64,000 bases of DNA from Straminergon stramineum (GCA_963920665.1 OY987265.1:40305001-40369000), one strand, 5' to 3'; positions 1 to 14,000 are shown, numbered from the stretch's first letter. A program made the numbers and translations. Notes: generated from the sequence alone by a model not told the origin.

Positions 1-613
1 CCAAAACATGTAGGCACATATAGCCATTTCAACTCAAAAATCAATACAAACTTCCTGACAGAAACCCTTGCAGTGTGTTCTTCAACACGCTTGTGTCAAA
101 AAAAAAAAAAAAAAAAATCAATACAAATACTCACGTTCATCACATTGCAATCAATAATCAGTGAGTTGTATAATTCACAAAGCTCCCAATACAGTCATTG
201 CTTTGGTGCTTCAGAAGCTTCACTTGCCACCAGCTTCGCTTACCACATGTAAGCTTCGTTTCTTTTCTTTGAAGCTGGTGACTCATCAATGCATTCCTAA
301 ACATCTGCACTTTTTAATTCCAAAATTACTATGCACTAAGCTTATATGTATGAATCAGCTGCCTAATTTGAGTTACAAGGTCCATCATCGTCTTCACACA
401 AACGTGAATGACGCCGGGGGTTACCTTGCTTACTTTCTGGAGGGCACTGTACAGTACAGAATTGAAACAATGTTTCTCCTTATCTTTGCAAGTCAATACT
501 CTACGACCTGCATCGCATGTGTTGCTTGCACTGCTGCCAAAAGAAACAGAAAAAGGGTAAAAAAAAATCCATATCAAAATGATTTCCTACCAACGAAATC
601 TCTTTTCATTTAA

Positions 614-3600
614 TCAGCTTGATACCGGCTGGCTGAACTTGGCAGCTTTCACCATGCGCTGCAGGGAGTCCAGACAAAGTTGGCCAAGCACTTCGGGATC
701 TGGAATGGCGGATTCGGCAGACATGATCACCACGCTTGCCTTCCCATTATACGATTGCAAGTACACACTCACTGACTGCATCCACAGCACAATAACATTA
801 GTCACAGGATGGTTTAAGTAACCACACCTAAAATTGAAGGAGCAACCGACCAAATAAGAAATTCAGCATGGTTCCCATTATTCTGTTACAAAAACTTTTG
901 TGGGGTCTTGTTGATAGTCAAAAGGAGGATTCTAGATTCTCTTAGACTGCAATTTTTGGACACCGGAAGAAAACCATCTCGTTTGCGCTCGGTGTTCCTA
1001 ACAAAGTGGATCTCTTTCAAAGTTGTACCTAAATTCGTTCCTAAGAATAGTAGCCACCTTTCATATTACCCAATACAAACGTAACTTACGTTTTGGATAT
1101 TCCATGTAAGTTTTATCAGTAAAAAAAATAACCTAAACCTAAGCGAGTTTTAGTATCACAATTCGGTACCCCTACCTGAGAACAGAGTACAAAATTCAAT
1201 ACAAAATTGACGCTGGCAGCACAGAAAGACACCGTGTATTATTTATTGACTGACGGCGGATGGGCATGATGTCTTTATGAAGAACAGCTCACCTGCGGGT
1301 GTCCCGAGACAGTCGGATAAATGCCTACGATGGGATTACCACCAAATGTAACAGGCTCCGTTGGTCCAGGCACATTGGAGATTGCCAGCGTTGTTTGTAG
1401 TAAAATTCGCCTGGTGAGAATACAAGGTGGCTTCACCCAACAAGGCCAACTTAAAATCAGTGACATAACTGAACTTAGTCCCATCAAAAGCAACCATTCA
1501 TTCCCACTCAACCAGTGCCGAAAAAATAACGGCATCAATGCATTAATATGTCTTACACCACCTGTTGCTGCTTGCACGAGTTTCAATAAGGCCATTTTAC
1601 CCACTCTAACTACTGGTTTCAAAACGAATTTGATTGTGTGAAAATAATTACTACATTGATTCGAAACTAATGGTATACATCAATGATATGGATATTTAAT
1701 AAGCACATTTTTCATAAATGTTACTCGTTTAAAATCTTAACACAATGCATCGTGTGGCAAATGAAAGAAACATATTCAAGAGGAGGGTGATGAATTCATT
1801 TCTTACAACGGGGCCGGTGAGATTCATGAGCGCTGCACCGCTCACGTAAGTGAACACCCCCTCCAGGGAGTCTTTCTTCCGGTCCGTGACCTTTTTGACG
1901 TCCCGGACGTAGTCCAGAGGTTCCGGGTGAAATTTCATGGGAATCTTCATTATCAGGTAGCCCATGTTGTTCCCCCACCGCTGTTGCGACCCTCCGTCCA
2001 TCATGGAGGCCAGCTCCTGCAAAAAACCCGCCACACTCGAATTTTATAAGCCACACCATTCCAATTGATATCTTGTAATCGTGTGTGCAGGAGCTCAATC
2101 AACGAGTTCCTGCACGCACCTATACTACTGTACTATTGAAGATAGGTGATCTCGTATAGATCCATAATAATGCAAACTACTGACGAGCTCCTGCATGCAT
2201 TCATTAGGCCATACGTTTTCTACGTGCCCAACTACCCATGGTAATGCAATATTGACAGATCAAGTTTATTACTTTACTTGTTATGATCTATAACAACGTT
2301 CAGGATATTTTTGAGTTTTTCCAGCTATTTTTCTTGAATTCCCATATTGAACCGTTTCTTCAAGTACCAAGTCCGGTTTTCACTCTAAGTTTTAATTCGA
2401 ATAGAAGTTTTCTAGATTTTTTCACCGGTTCTTTTCCGATGTTTTCAAATTGCAACCGGTTTTACTCCCAATTCCACCAGCTAACAATGAGCTAACCGGC
2501 AATCCTCTCCCAACATTGATCTATAATGTTAATGTCACATTTGTTATATTGGCATGATTCCGAGCAGCGGAATTGTGACTTTCGACTGCACAAAGCTCTA
2601 AAAAACTCGGACTTTTCAAGGATTAGGGCTCAGGCTGCCCGCCTTCAAAGTGCCAATGGCATGAGTATCTGCCAACATAACAAAACCCACCAATTTTTGT
2701 GTTTGATGCCGGTCCTCCGATGAGTGGAAAAATGTACCCTTGGATGCTGTAGGTTCAAATTCAAAGGTGTAACTTAGCATTATGTCGTATAAATCACCTT
2801 CTCAAGCCTCCCAGCTCGTGAAAGGCTATCTAGGATGTGGGAAGTAGATCCAATAATAGATATGTACCTGCAAGCCTGGTGACGCTCTTGTGTTCATCAG
2901 CACACACGCGCGAATTCTCATCTTTTCCACCTTGGATGAAATCATTTTCTTGCTCTTCGCCACTTCAGCTTCGATTTCACTCGTCGTCGTCGTCGTCGTC
3001 GTCTCCATCTCCTCGACCTCACCTAAAGGATTCAATGCATGAGTTCTACACAAACAAACCCTTGACTCCAGCAAACGCCATAATGATATTCCAGTAACAG
3101 CTTAACCTTAGAAATTGAAATCTACTTAAACGGAAAAGCTAATAAGACGAACCTTCGGCTTGAGCAGGACTAGAAGCTGCGTAACGACCTTCTAAGTAGT
3201 GTAGAAGAGCTTCTCCAACAATGGCCATAAAGACATCGTTAATCGTCTGCCATTGTCAGGGAAACAAAAATCAAACCTCAACTCCAGAGCTTGTCCATGG
3301 AATCCACTCAGGCTTTGAAACCAAAGCTCCGAATTTCTTACAACTTTTTTTTAAGCCACTACGTGACCAAGAATTTGAGGTTTTGAAAAGACCAATTCCA
3401 TGGAAAATATTGTGAAATAAAAGAATTCGGATGGGGTCAACATTTACATAATAGTGAACAAAGCACATATTAGTCAAATAGAATCAGTAAAATAAAAATA
3501 AAAGTCTTCATATTACCTACTCAAAAAAACTTAAGAAAAACATGAGGCTTAATTTGGGCTGCTTGGCTCTTTACATCTTATGGAAGAAGTTCAAAGATAA

Positions 3601-6347
3601 GAGAGGCCACCCATACTCAAATTACACTATGTTCAAGAGTCAAGTTTTGACCTCTAAATCTGTAATTCAATTTTAAGAAAGGGGAATCGGATTGGATTTC
3701 AAGCAAAGAACAAAACGGACTACTGTTCCATAAAAGCGTTGGACGTTAATTCCAATAGTACAATATCATAACGAAAGTAGAGACTCCAGTAACCATACAG
3801 TCCAGAACGAAAGTAGAGACTCTGTTTAACCATACACATGAACCTTGATTTACTGTGAAAACATAAAATCTACTGACATTCTTTTTTTCTGCAATTGATT
3901 CGTGGCTTAACTCAAAACAAATGTGCAACATTCCCGACTACGTAAGTTTCTGGATTGCAATAGGGAAAGGCCCAATGTGACTCTTACTTACAACGTGAAA
4001 TTCACTACGAACGCGACTCCAGTTTTCTAAACAGTACTCTCCCAGACTCTACGCTTCATGACGTAATCCATTGCATGCGAATTCACATTCATTCAATTCC
4101 TCCCGGTACAAAACTCTTAATGTATAACAATTCTTCCCTGCATAAACCATGAGTGAAAGTATGGTATCCCAGAGAGACCGAGGAAGTTCAGTTAGCCAGA
4201 ACTCACTGACCCCATTGACAGCATTCTTGACCGCCACCAAATCCTCCATCTCCATCGTCTCCACCACCAGTTTCTTCTTCTCGCTCTCCACGCCCTTGTG
4301 CCCCTTGATCACCGACTCACTGTCCTTCAACCACAACGCCGTCGAAGTGAACAAAAAAATACCCACAAAGGTATTCCACAACAAAATGAGCACGTTCGTC
4401 ATCTTCCGAAAGAAAGAAACTTTCGCCTCCTTCGGCTTGGACGCGGGGACTGCAGGAAGCTCCTCTGGGTGGCCCAGGCGGCGAGTGCAGGCAAGGAGAA
4501 GAGACATGAGAGAGGTGCCGTCCCCGAGAGCATGGTGCACGCGGAGCACCATGTGAGAGGGGTGGGTGCCGGATGGATTGTTGACGATGTGGCAGTGCCA
4601 CATGGGGCGGGTGAGGTCCAGTGGAGGAGCGGCAGCGAGATCGGTCATGAAATTCTCCAAGAAGCGAGGGGGGATGGGGGTCGGGAGGGGGGTTTCGGTA
4701 ATGTGGGAGTCGATGTCGATGGTGGCGGGAACCCAGATGTCTCGGCCTTTGCGGTTCTTCATCTGCACGGCCACCACCAGGGATAAAACATGAGAAAAAA
4801 CATGAAAAAGCTCAACAGGAACAGGAAAGAAGGGGACAATGCAAGCTCAAGATACTAAGGTGCAAATGCAAACTCCTGGAAGAAGGCACTGCCAGACAGC
4901 ATGGAAGTCAAAAAGGAAAGAGGAGAGCACCGAAAAGGGGACCTGAGAAGGAGTTGTGAGTATGAGAGATTATGAGAGCTTTTGACTTCGAAGTCTATGA
5001 GGCCAGATTTTTGACTCTTTTTGGACCACAGGATAGGAGGCTTTGGGTCAACAAAGGATACACCAACGGTGTATGTGAGGTGAGGACGTTTGAGTAGGAG
5101 ATTACTCAAATAGGGAGCAAGGGCTACGGGGACAAGGTCCCGGGGAAGTGATGACTGTCGATCCGACAAAAAGTGGGATTCATGTACCATTAAAAGTGGA
5201 GAAGGCTCTTTTATGCTCATCGCTGTAAGTGGTGTCAGAAAGGTGAAGAAATCACTGCAGTGCAAAACGAAATTCAGACCAGAGAGGGAAAGGCAGCACC
5301 CGAAAGGTCTCCTGAAAAGGGGTTGGTTTTCTTGCATGAGAGAATTTGCATTCGTGGCTCAGGAGACCGGGTTTTGGACTCATTTGGTTGATCTTTTGGT
5401 CGAGTTTCATTCAACCACCGCTCACTAAAGACACTCTCTGAAATTGCATATTCCTGCGAAACCTGAGAGTCTGTTTTGTTGTGTACACATCGAATTGAAC
5501 CCCTGGTCGAAGGAGACCAATTTCCCCCGGAGGTAGTGCAATTACAGAGGGTTGGGTGTAGGATAAACGTCACACACTATCACCTAACCAACGAGCAGCT
5601 ACACTACGAGAGGCTCTATCCTTTTCGTGTACATCCCTTTAGTAGTGCAGCTACATACACTACTAAGTAACGACAGCTCCGCTACGAGAACCTCTCTCTC
5701 ACTGTCTCTTTAGTAATGCAACAACACATTATTACTTAACAAGCAGCTAAGCTATGCTACAACAACCCCTTGAATTGTGTAGCTTATTTTACAGCATCAC
5801 TACACCAATGATGAAGCTCATTATTTCGCGGTGAAGGACTAAATCTCACTTCAACAAGCACTGTATACGACAACCTACTCAACCTTTCTCACTTCACAAT
5901 AGGTGTGCGACACAATTGGCCAATAGCGACAGTTAGAATCCCAGGTAACACTACGATAAAGCTGTACAATTCTCATTCCTGGCTACACTCCACACTAGGA
6001 AAGGACTCCCATTCATCAAAGTCGAAGTGTGTGCGAGCAAGGACAGAAATGGAAAGAGTAGGAGTAGGGCAATGACGTACAATGACGCTCTGGAAGCGTT
6101 TGTGATTGACGAGCGTGACTAGCAACGTCTGCTTGAAGTTCGACACATCAATGGGCTGCTCGAACGCCAAGGCGCACAGAATGTAGCAATTCATCCCGGG
6201 CTCCATGAACAACCTGCCCGCGGGGGAGACGGGCTCCTCCTCCATCGCCTCGCTCGTGGTCGTCGACACCGTCGCCGATGATTTCTGCTTCACATTGATC
6301 TTGCGGAGCGTCAGCCCTGGCCCTTGTGAAGCCCCCTTGGTACCCAT
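614..6347 (-). CDS. Wax ester synthase/diacylglycerol acyltransferase (WSD1-like), 7 exons
   Basis: Predicted bifunctional O-acyltransferase joining fatty alcohol or diacylglycerol to acyl-CoA (wax ester or triacylglycerol synthesis), usually at the ER. Exons on the minus strand: 6347-6081, 4762-4211, 3246-3153, 3022-2868, 2016-1742, 1410-1293, 775-614. All junctions are GT-AG, phases agree, and the product is about 540 residues, slightly longer than usual for the family. Residues ~36-43 carry the N-terminal SPAGRLF motif. The catalytic HHxxxDG motif reads HHALGDG at ~165-171, after RPMW (~141-144). A hydrophobic segment lies at ~212-234. Exon 3 begins TINDVFMA, the family's ND motif; exon 6 carries the conserved SNVPGP. 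Exon 4 contains a run of seven threonines from a GTC/GAC repeat. An in-frame ATG 54 bases upstream (6401) is possible, but GTKGASQG seems the better start. The exon 5 donor at 1741 is chosen because it is the only one found that restores phase. Exon-level prediction; transcript support cannot be seen here. Confidence 0.88.
2990..3005 (-). repeat. Trinucleotide repeat coding poly-threonine in WSD1-like exon 4
   Basis: A (GTC/GAC)n run inside exon 4 encodes consecutive threonines in a Glu/Thr-rich linker (VEEMETTTT...SEIEAE). The linker lies between the conserved ND-motif exon and the C-terminal half. It is likely to vary in length between individuals. Confidence 0.7.
4763..6080 (-). other. Intron 1 of the WSD1-like gene, with diverged repeats
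   Basis: The largest intron of the acyltransferase gene. Between about 5568 and 5760 a unit of roughly 85 bases recurs about two and a half times in diverged form (the words gcagctaca, ctactaag, ctctctc and cgagca recur). A 160-codon open frame at 5337-4855 has no recognisable domain and is probably chance. Confidence 0.4.
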
Positions 6348-6401
6348 CCCTGTGAAATCGCTCAAACTGGAGAATCGTAGTGGATCTCTTGAGGTGCACA
6401 A

Positions 6402-9400
6402 AATGATTCAAAGTAGCACACCTGTCAACAAACACCCACCACCATCACCACCCTTCTTCAGAAAGGAGATTACATTCCACTCCTGCAACTTGCACCTGTG
6501 AAATCACTCAAGAATGGAGATTTCTAGTAGAACTCTTGGGGTAAAAAAATGATTCAAAGTAGCACCTGTCAAAAATCGATCAGATCAGCCGACCCAAACA
6601 CAAAACATAAAATGCTCCTCCACCAACCGAAACCAAAATCAAAAACGGAAACGAGAACAAATGTTTCGGCCGGCAGGAAGCAAAGGAAGAGTAGTGTCTG
6701 CAGAAGAAGAGTACGCGGTGGGTAAGGTTGAATTCTGTGATTCTCTCACAGCCTACAATTACGATGACGATAAGGAAGAAGCTGCAAGTTGAGACGGAGT
6801 TAGGAAAGAGACAGCCGTGGTTATTGGCGGCCCTGACGTTCATTTCAACCAAAAGTGGCTCCTTCGCGCGAAGGTAATCCGGGGGGTAATAAGCGCAACG
6901 GTAGTACAAAAGGGGAGCGAAACGTCGACGAAGAGGGAAAACTTCTCTTCTTTTCTTCTTTGTTCCTCCGTGGGGACAAGTGTAGAGTCCCGGGAGGCTG
7001 GGACCGGGCTGAAGTCCTCATGCTCAGGAGTACGAAAGAATATCTCTGATGAGATCAGACAATCAATAATTACTTCATCACTTTAGAGACGTCATTGCTT
7101 TAAAGAAGTCCACGTCTACTAAATTAGAATAAAATCAGACTTTCATACACCTAGAATCAACCAAACCTCGTCAGAAGAAATTACAAAAGAATTGATTTCA
7201 GAATTGTTAATACATGGGGGTGTCTCTATGGACTAGGTTAGTTGCAAGAGGATAAGTCAAATTGTTGAACAGCAAAGGTGGGGGGAGAGGCTCATGAAAA
7301 GTAATTAGGGTGATAAGTTTCCAACTTCTAGAAAATTGTTTTTTAACCCCAAAAAGATTGGAAGGGTTAACATTGGCCTTCAACTTTGTAATTGCTTTTA
7401 GTTTACATGGAAAAACTAATTTTTGTGATCAATTGAATTCTTTGTCACTTGATTGACAAATACATTTCACATGGTCCCACATAAGTTTACATGAGCTCAA
7501 AGTAGAAGGAAAATTTGGTCAGGAGCCCATACGACATGGGCCTTGAAGATAAGGTTGCCTTCATATATGGTGAGACATTCTTTGACCACTTCTAAGATGT
7601 GCTTTTGACAGAAATATCATGAGACCATCACGAAAATCAAAGCCCTCATTCTTTTTATTCATCTCAATTCTTTTCTCATCTACAAAAGCAAGAAACTACG
7701 TAGTGGGAGTGGCCATATCATGTGATCCTAGTATAAAGTAGTGGTAAGTTCCAAGTCCCTATTCATTTAGAAATGCCTATATGACAATACTTTTTGGAAG
7801 TTTTAGCATCAAGAAATTAGGACTTAAAGATCAATTGAGATTGGAAGTCAATTGAATCCAACTTGTGTTTGATACTACAACTATTGTTTTGTAGTCCTTG
7901 TAGATTGGTTTTGTGTACAACTTTATTTGTAGCAATAAAAATTGTTGAAAGTGCCTCCAAATGAGATTTTGATTTTTTGAACTATTTTTTCCACTAAATT
8001 TTATACATGAGAAAAATTAAGATTGAGCATTGGGATTTTGATCTCACATTATGGAGTTCTAAATCCCACTTGTAACAATTTTTTTGAAATTATTGATCTA
8101 CAATCCATCCAAGGTAGAATTTAACATGCATCAAGCCTTGTAGTGTTGGAACTAAGGAAGTAGTGAAAATTGGCCCTAAAGGACTACAAAAAACAACACC
8201 CTTCATTACCTTGGCCAAAGATAAGAATGTAAAATCTTGGTTCCTTTCTTGTAGTGGATAATTTTATATACGGTATCTTGACTACTTATCTTGATTGGAT
8301 AACAAATATGAATCTCAATTTGATTGTTTGTAGTAAATCATATATTTTTTTTGTATTTCTCTAGGTTGGAAAATATGCCATGAAGGGTCTTATACCTTTA
8401 CTCAAACTAAAGTATTAATGGGCTTGACTCAAAAGACTCTAACTTATCAAGTATACCATTGACTCTTGAACCATTTGAAGACCATCTTTTGGGAAAACAT
8501 TAGATAAAAGCTTTAATTAATTTCATCCATTTGCCATCCATATATACCCCCAAAGATCCAAGGTATTTTTTTCATCAAAAAATGCTCAAAATTACCATTT
8601 TTAGTACAAATAAAAAAAAATGAAAAAAAAATGAAATGAAATTATATATATATTTCATATTTAATGGTAGGATTTTGCAATAGGCTAGTATCAAAATTTG
8701 TGGAATTTTTTTTCAAAATATTTGATTGCATAGATTGCAAGATAATTGCCTTCAAAGTAAAGCAAACATGATTTTTTGGCCCCTTGACAAATTAGTTTAT
8801 AGGACTTGGAATATTCTTAACTGAAAATTTTTTAATTTGAGGTTTAGAACTTAAAACATTTATCATGAAGAATTGAGTTGCTAGTTTAGGAAAAAAAAGT
8901 CAAAAAAACCTCACATGATTTTCATTTTTAAAAAAATTATTAATTAGAAGTTGGTATGTTATAGAGGAAAAACTAAATGATCAATATTCTAAGATGAAAT
9001 TAAAACACACTAATTCCAATAGTGAGATTGCTCTAGCAATTAGAATTAAACCTATGGAACTCTTATTTTTGGAAAAATGTGAAAATTAAGCTAAAAAAAT
9101 TAATCCAATACATTGATTTTTCAATAAGTTGCTATGATTGTTCACAAAACAAGATGCTCCATAATTTTTCTCTTTACTTATTCAAATAGAAAAAACCAAA
9201 GCTTTTCTCAAGGAGATGAAAATGTAATCTATCATAAACAAATTTTTAAATATTTAATTTCAAAGTTAGTTGAATATATTTTGCTTTTTACTGAGTTGAA
9301 TTTTGTGCCATTAGGATGGCACAATGTTTGCTCCCAAATACCAATTGAAAGATATAAAATCCTATTTTTAGAAAACTAATGTAATTAATGCAGATTTTGT

Positions 9401-10352
9401 GTTTTTTGGCAGACAATAGAAAAACATGTCAACTGAATTTTGTTGACAGAAACGTTGTTTTCTACTAGTGTTGTCAATGAGAGTTGGGTAGACTTATAAT
9501 GTCACTTTAAGAGTAGACTACCTTATAGTAGGTTTTGTTCTATTTGGCATAATCAACAAGCCTAACCACATGTTTCTATTGGTCTTTATATGAAAGTATA
9601 TAGCTTTGAAATTGCCACTTTAATCCTAAAAGGACGAGCTTCTGACTATGGATTTAAGCCTTATAATCTTTCATGTTGTTTACTTTTGTTGCCATATTGC
9701 AATTATATATGAATGAAATTTTATTTTTCATATATGGAATCACATATTTTCTATGATCCATAAAAAATTCAAATCTTTTTGAGAAAATTTGAAATCATTG
9801 TTAATTTTTTATGCAAAATGTGAAGAAAATTCATATCAAATATAAAACATGCTAAGAAAATCTAAAATTTTCACTGCATGAATATGCTATAGTTTGTAAC
9901 ATCATCGTATAAACCAAAATTACTATTTCATTATAAAATCATAAAATCAGCAAACATCATGGTTTTAGGCCCAAAGTTCAAATTGAAATAAAATACTCAT
10001 TTTTTCAAGTTTTTCAAATTTTCTTGTTGGAATAGAATACAAAATTGATAAACTTCATTCATTAGTTCTATACAAATTCAAAAAATATTAATTTTAGAAT
10101 TTTAGAGCTAAAATTGACATCAAGAGTATAGAGCAAGAAGTGACCAAAATACACTGTCTATAAGGAAAATCTATGGATTAAGCATCTTACTCTTTTTAAA
10201 AATAAATAATACAATAGTCAGGAAATATTCAATAGTATTCACTTAAAATTCACTCAAGCACCTCCTCCAAAAAATTGTATGAAAAAATTATCATTTCTAT
10301 GCTACAAATCATCCTAAAATAACCGATAGAACACAAATTGTCTCCAACAACA
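6402..10352. other. Intergenic, AT-rich; no gene recognised
   Basis: Upstream region of the WSD1-like gene (6402 to ~7090, moderately GC-rich, probably promoter and 5' UTR), then about 3 kb of strongly AT-rich DNA. Open frames here are short and without domain signals. No coding region, RNA gene or paired terminal repeat was recognised. Confidence 0.5.
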
Positions 10353-10501
10353 TTAACCCTTCAAGGACGTTGAAGTTGAAATATAGTTAATGGATGACTT
10401 CATTTTTCATTATAGAAACAAAGAATGCAATTATTGGTTCAATAATTGAAGCAATTTTGGTGACTACTTGTCCATAGACAGCCTTGTCCTTTAAGGGTTA
10501 A
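10353..10501. mobile_element. TTAA-flanked MITE, family B (149 bp)
   Basis: Starts TTAACCCTTCAAGGACGT and ends GTCCTTTAAGGGTTAA, so both ends are TTAA plus an inverted CCCTT repeat. The interior (ggatgacttcat, attggttcaataat) resembles the copy at 46996. It is non-coding and non-autonomous. TTAA ends with CCC-starting inverted repeats are the pattern of piggyBac-type elements; that assignment is an inference. Confidence 0.65.
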
Positions 10502-10611
10502 AGGGGTAATGGTTGAGGACGCTCTTTTGTACTTCAAATGAATATGAAGACATATTTTTTTTGTGAAGTTAAGAGAGAATCCTTATAAACGTTTTTGCAA
10601 GACTTCTTGAA

Positions 10612-10640
10612 TTAACCCCTAAATGCCCAAGGCACCAATA
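10612..10640. mobile_element. Solo end of a family A TTAA element
   Basis: TTAACCCCTAAATGCCCAAG followed by gcaccaat matches the terminus of the 640-bp elements further along. The sequence then diverges and no partner end is found nearby, so this looks like a truncated relic. Confidence 0.5.
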
Positions 10641-12136
10641 ATCTTCATATGAATCAAGCCCTCAATCCGGGGCCTCTCTAATATAATGCATAAAAGAATA
10701 ACATTTGGATATTGTAATAGGCATCCAACATCTGATTATTTGTTGAAGCTGTGGCACTTTGTCAGGCTTTTGACAACATCCTCATTTTGGGACTAAAGGA
10801 ACTTTATCCATCCACGCCTTTAAGTTAGGCTATTTGTTTTGTTTGTTACATTGAGAACTCCTAGACTATGCGTCCCCTGGTTGTGCTCTTTGTACCATCG
10901 TAAAGTCCTTAGTGAGGAGGGGTACATGGACTTTCCTTTGTGACATTTGGACCTATTGTGTGAAAGTTATTGAATTTCAAAGTTTTTATGAATGAAAAAA
11001 TTAGAAAATTATTTTTACTTTTATTTTGGCTGTGGCAACGGCACAGAGCACACTAGTATATTTTTAAGTTACATGTCCCGCGCACTTCGCTTTATATTAA
11101 AGTGCTGCACTTACTTCTTGCACTACAATACCTGGTTTGACACGGAAACTGTGTCAAAATGCTGACATGATTTTTGAAAAGGTTGCCAAATGCTGAAGAA
11201 TGGAATGGAGTATTTCTGAATCTGGATGCTTTAAGTACCAAATTGCAATTGCCCTTCACGACTCTGGGAAGATGGAGCCCGTCTTCTTTGGTCTGGATCC
11301 ACTGCAATTGATCGACGTGGCCCCATACAATCCTGACGATTGCTAGCTAGCTGATCAGTTTTGATTGTACATTCTCAGCTGTAACGTACCAGCGCTCCGT
11401 TGATCTGAACGGAATTGGATAGGACAAAGCAATTGAATGCATGCTCGGAAGCAAGATTCACGTTGTAGTTCTCTTATGACCTATGCTGCAATAATTTGGT
11501 GTCATTTATTAAAACTGGAGCTGCGCGCGGTGCAAGCAGCTGCGTACCAGCAAGCAACTGAACCAGAAACGGACATGGGGTTTTCCTCCCTATGACATAC
11601 ATTTCAAGGAAGAAAAACTGCCACGACAATTCAGCGAAGAAAACCTTGCTACAATTCAACTGCAAAACGCTTAGATTTGCGACCAAACGAGCAATATCTT
11701 AACCGGTCAACCTCATGGAATAGGGATTGAACCCTAATGCTGATTCTACAACATAAACTCTACCGTACTGAGAATGTGCTGATGCAGACCACCATCACTT
11801 GCACGACGGATGTGCACCCACCACGCTCTGGGTCAGTCAATGCCAGTCACAGCAGCCACTTCCACTTTAGAAAATTGACAGACCTAACCCGCAAGAAAGT
11901 GTGCATGAGGCCGCTCGTTGTTTGGACAACCATCTTCTCGCAACCATGGCCAAACGCAGCTTCACGCTCCTGTCCCTCCAGCGGAGAAGATCGATCGAGG
12001 AAACTCGTCTTCAGATTCCTTCTAGGTGTGCTGCTAGACGGTCGAGATTATAGTTGCATGACGAGCCTCTTGCGGAGGTCCAGCCAAGGGCGAATGTAAA
12101 AACAGCCCCCTATCTTGTGCCGTAATAATTTTATTG
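10641..12136. other. Intergenic; no confident gene
   Basis: Less AT-rich than the preceding stretch. Small open frames at 11307-11092 (minus) and 11737-12099 (plus) have no recognisable domain and no flanking exons I can support. Either could be a remnant of a transcribed sequence, but nothing decides it. Confidence 0.3.
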
Positions 12137-12354
12137 TTAACCCTTAAACGTCGACACGGACGTTTTGTTTCAAGGAATCCTCCTGCGCAGGACAGAAGTG
12201 CAACTATTCATCGTCGGAATTAGGGGTGGAAAATGTAGATCTTCTACACTAGTTTGGCCTCCAATGAATATTTTTTATTTTTTAAAAGTACATGATGCCA
12301 CACGGTTCCCAAAGCCATGATTTCTACGGTCACAGTCCGTCCTTGAAGGGTTAA
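12137..12354. mobile_element. TTAA-flanked MITE, family B (218 bp)
   Basis: Begins TTAACCCTTAAACGTCGACA and ends GTCCGTCCTTGAAGGGTTAA. The interior, with tgcaactattcatcgtcgga and attaggggtggaaa, is shared with the copy at 21174-21396. No coding capacity. Confidence 0.75.
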
Positions 12355-12849
12355 CACCTTCCCAGATAATTTGGGGCCTCTGATTACAAATATGAACTCA
12401 AAATTTGCGAAAGAAAATTTGCAGGGACTCCACTTAACTAATGTCGAATACTTGAAGAGAGACCCATCAGATTGTTGTTGCAGAACGTACAATTCTTCTC
12501 CCCTAGAAAACAGGAGTAGGAAGAAGAAGTTGCCCACGAAGGAGCTATTCGCGACAGACGCTTCGCCCACGCACGCCGGTCTTTCAGACCGCAGTTAAGG
12601 CAAGTATAAACCGACTTCTTGGTTCTTCTTCTGCCAACAAAGGCTAAGTTAGCTCCCAAAAGGAACGAAAAGATGATGACAAAAAACCTTCCTCTAAAAC
12701 CTTTCTGTAGAGTGCAGTTAATCAGAGCCCATCTAACAATATGCCTGCCTCTGAGTTTTGAGCAGTGAAAGTGGTGAGTACTTCGAGGTGTGGAACAGGC
12801 CTGTTCCTTGCCGCCTTAGGGCCTCTCCGCTCCTTTTCTCTGGATTTTT

Positions 12850-12940
12850 AAGCCGTTTGGCTTGGCTGTTTGTTTCTGTCACTTTTACAATGGAATTCCA
12901 GTTGTTTCAAATAAATAAATAAAATAAAATAAAATGGTGA
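12850..12940 (+). repeat. Possible non-LTR retroelement 3' end
   Basis: A pyrimidine/G-rich stretch (gccgtttggcttggctgtttg) runs into a tail of aaataaataaataaaataaaat units, the look of a LINE or SINE 3' end. There is no coding region upstream and no target duplication was located, so this is only a candidate. Confidence 0.3.
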
Positions 12941-13017
12941 GTGCAGTAACGAAAGGAGATTTCTGGGAAATCTACTACACATTGCTTGTCTTAACTTATT
13001 ATTTTACGGGAACTATT

Positions 13018-13468
13018 TTAACCCTTAATCTTTGAGCGTCCAACGTGTATTTACCAAAATCCAAACCCTTATGAACTCATTCCAATCAAACTATCACCCA
13101 AAACAAGATCCAAAAAATTGATTGTATCAAATTATAGACATGCCTTGAGTGTGTTGGGGAAAGGACAAATGATTTCTCTGTATTATTGAAAAGATGATAA
13201 TAGTGAAATAGGACAACCTTTGCATTTTCATTTTTTAAGAGGCCATATTTGAGGCATTGAAGCGCTCATGGGTTTAAGGACAATCATCACTTTTGGAACT
13301 ATGAGACATCATCTACTTTAAAAAAAATCAGAAAACACTCATTGAAGGACAAAATACCATGCAAGATCCTTCCATTTTGCACAAAATTCCATGGATGAAC
13401 AATTGCAATTCTATCCTACATAAGAAACATCCATCGGAAACAAAACGTCCGTGTCCACCTTGAAGGGT
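13018..13468. mobile_element. Decayed TTAA element related to family B (~450 bp)
   Basis: The left end is TTAACCCTTAATCTTTGAGC with a following GTCCAACG. The right end is AAAACGTCCGTGTCCACCTTGAAGGG but lacks the final TTAA (tgca instead). Longer than the other B copies, so it may carry an insertion or be a distinct subfamily. Confidence 0.4.
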
Positions 13469-14000
13469 GCAGTTTATGGGCTACTGTACAGTAGTTGAAT
13501 GCAAATCCGACATGGCCCCCCGGATTGATTCTGAAAGGTGCAAATGTTGGACGACTTTCAACAGATTGCTGGCGAGTGGACACGGCAATCCTCTGAGTGT
13601 TCGTACGATAATTCTAAATGAGCGACGGAGGCAAATTGTTCACCAGTGAATGGAAAAGGTTCATTATCCAAGCGCCAAGCACGGGCTGATCAATCGACAA
13701 GTGGAAAGTGGAAACTTCCAGCATGAACAGTGCGCCATTGGCGAAGCCGTGGGTCCATGACATTAATTCTGGGTCTGCGCATGAATTGAATGACTTCACT
13801 TTTTGGTCCAGTTGCAGAATTCCGTCTGTCCGGGTCTGCCCATGAATTGAAGGGTAACGTATCACTTTTGGTGCTTTGCAGAATGCCACATGTTGCAGAA
13901 TGTCTCATCTCTCTCCCGAAATGACTCGTGAGCCAGGCCAAGTCAATCATGCCGTGCTTTCAGAAAAATCGGGAGTTTCAGTTTCCAGCCAGGGCCGGAG

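Noticed and set aside
1742..1816. Ending WSD1-like exon 5 at the GTAAGA donor near 1806
   Set aside because: That donor leaves a phase mismatch with exon 6; the donor at 1741 restores phase and adds a segment (RCIV/RRILLQTTL) that fits the family.
4855..5337. 160-codon open frame in intron 1 of the WSD1-like gene
   Set aside because: No domain, no fit to the acyltransferase family, and exons 1 and 2 join correctly without it.
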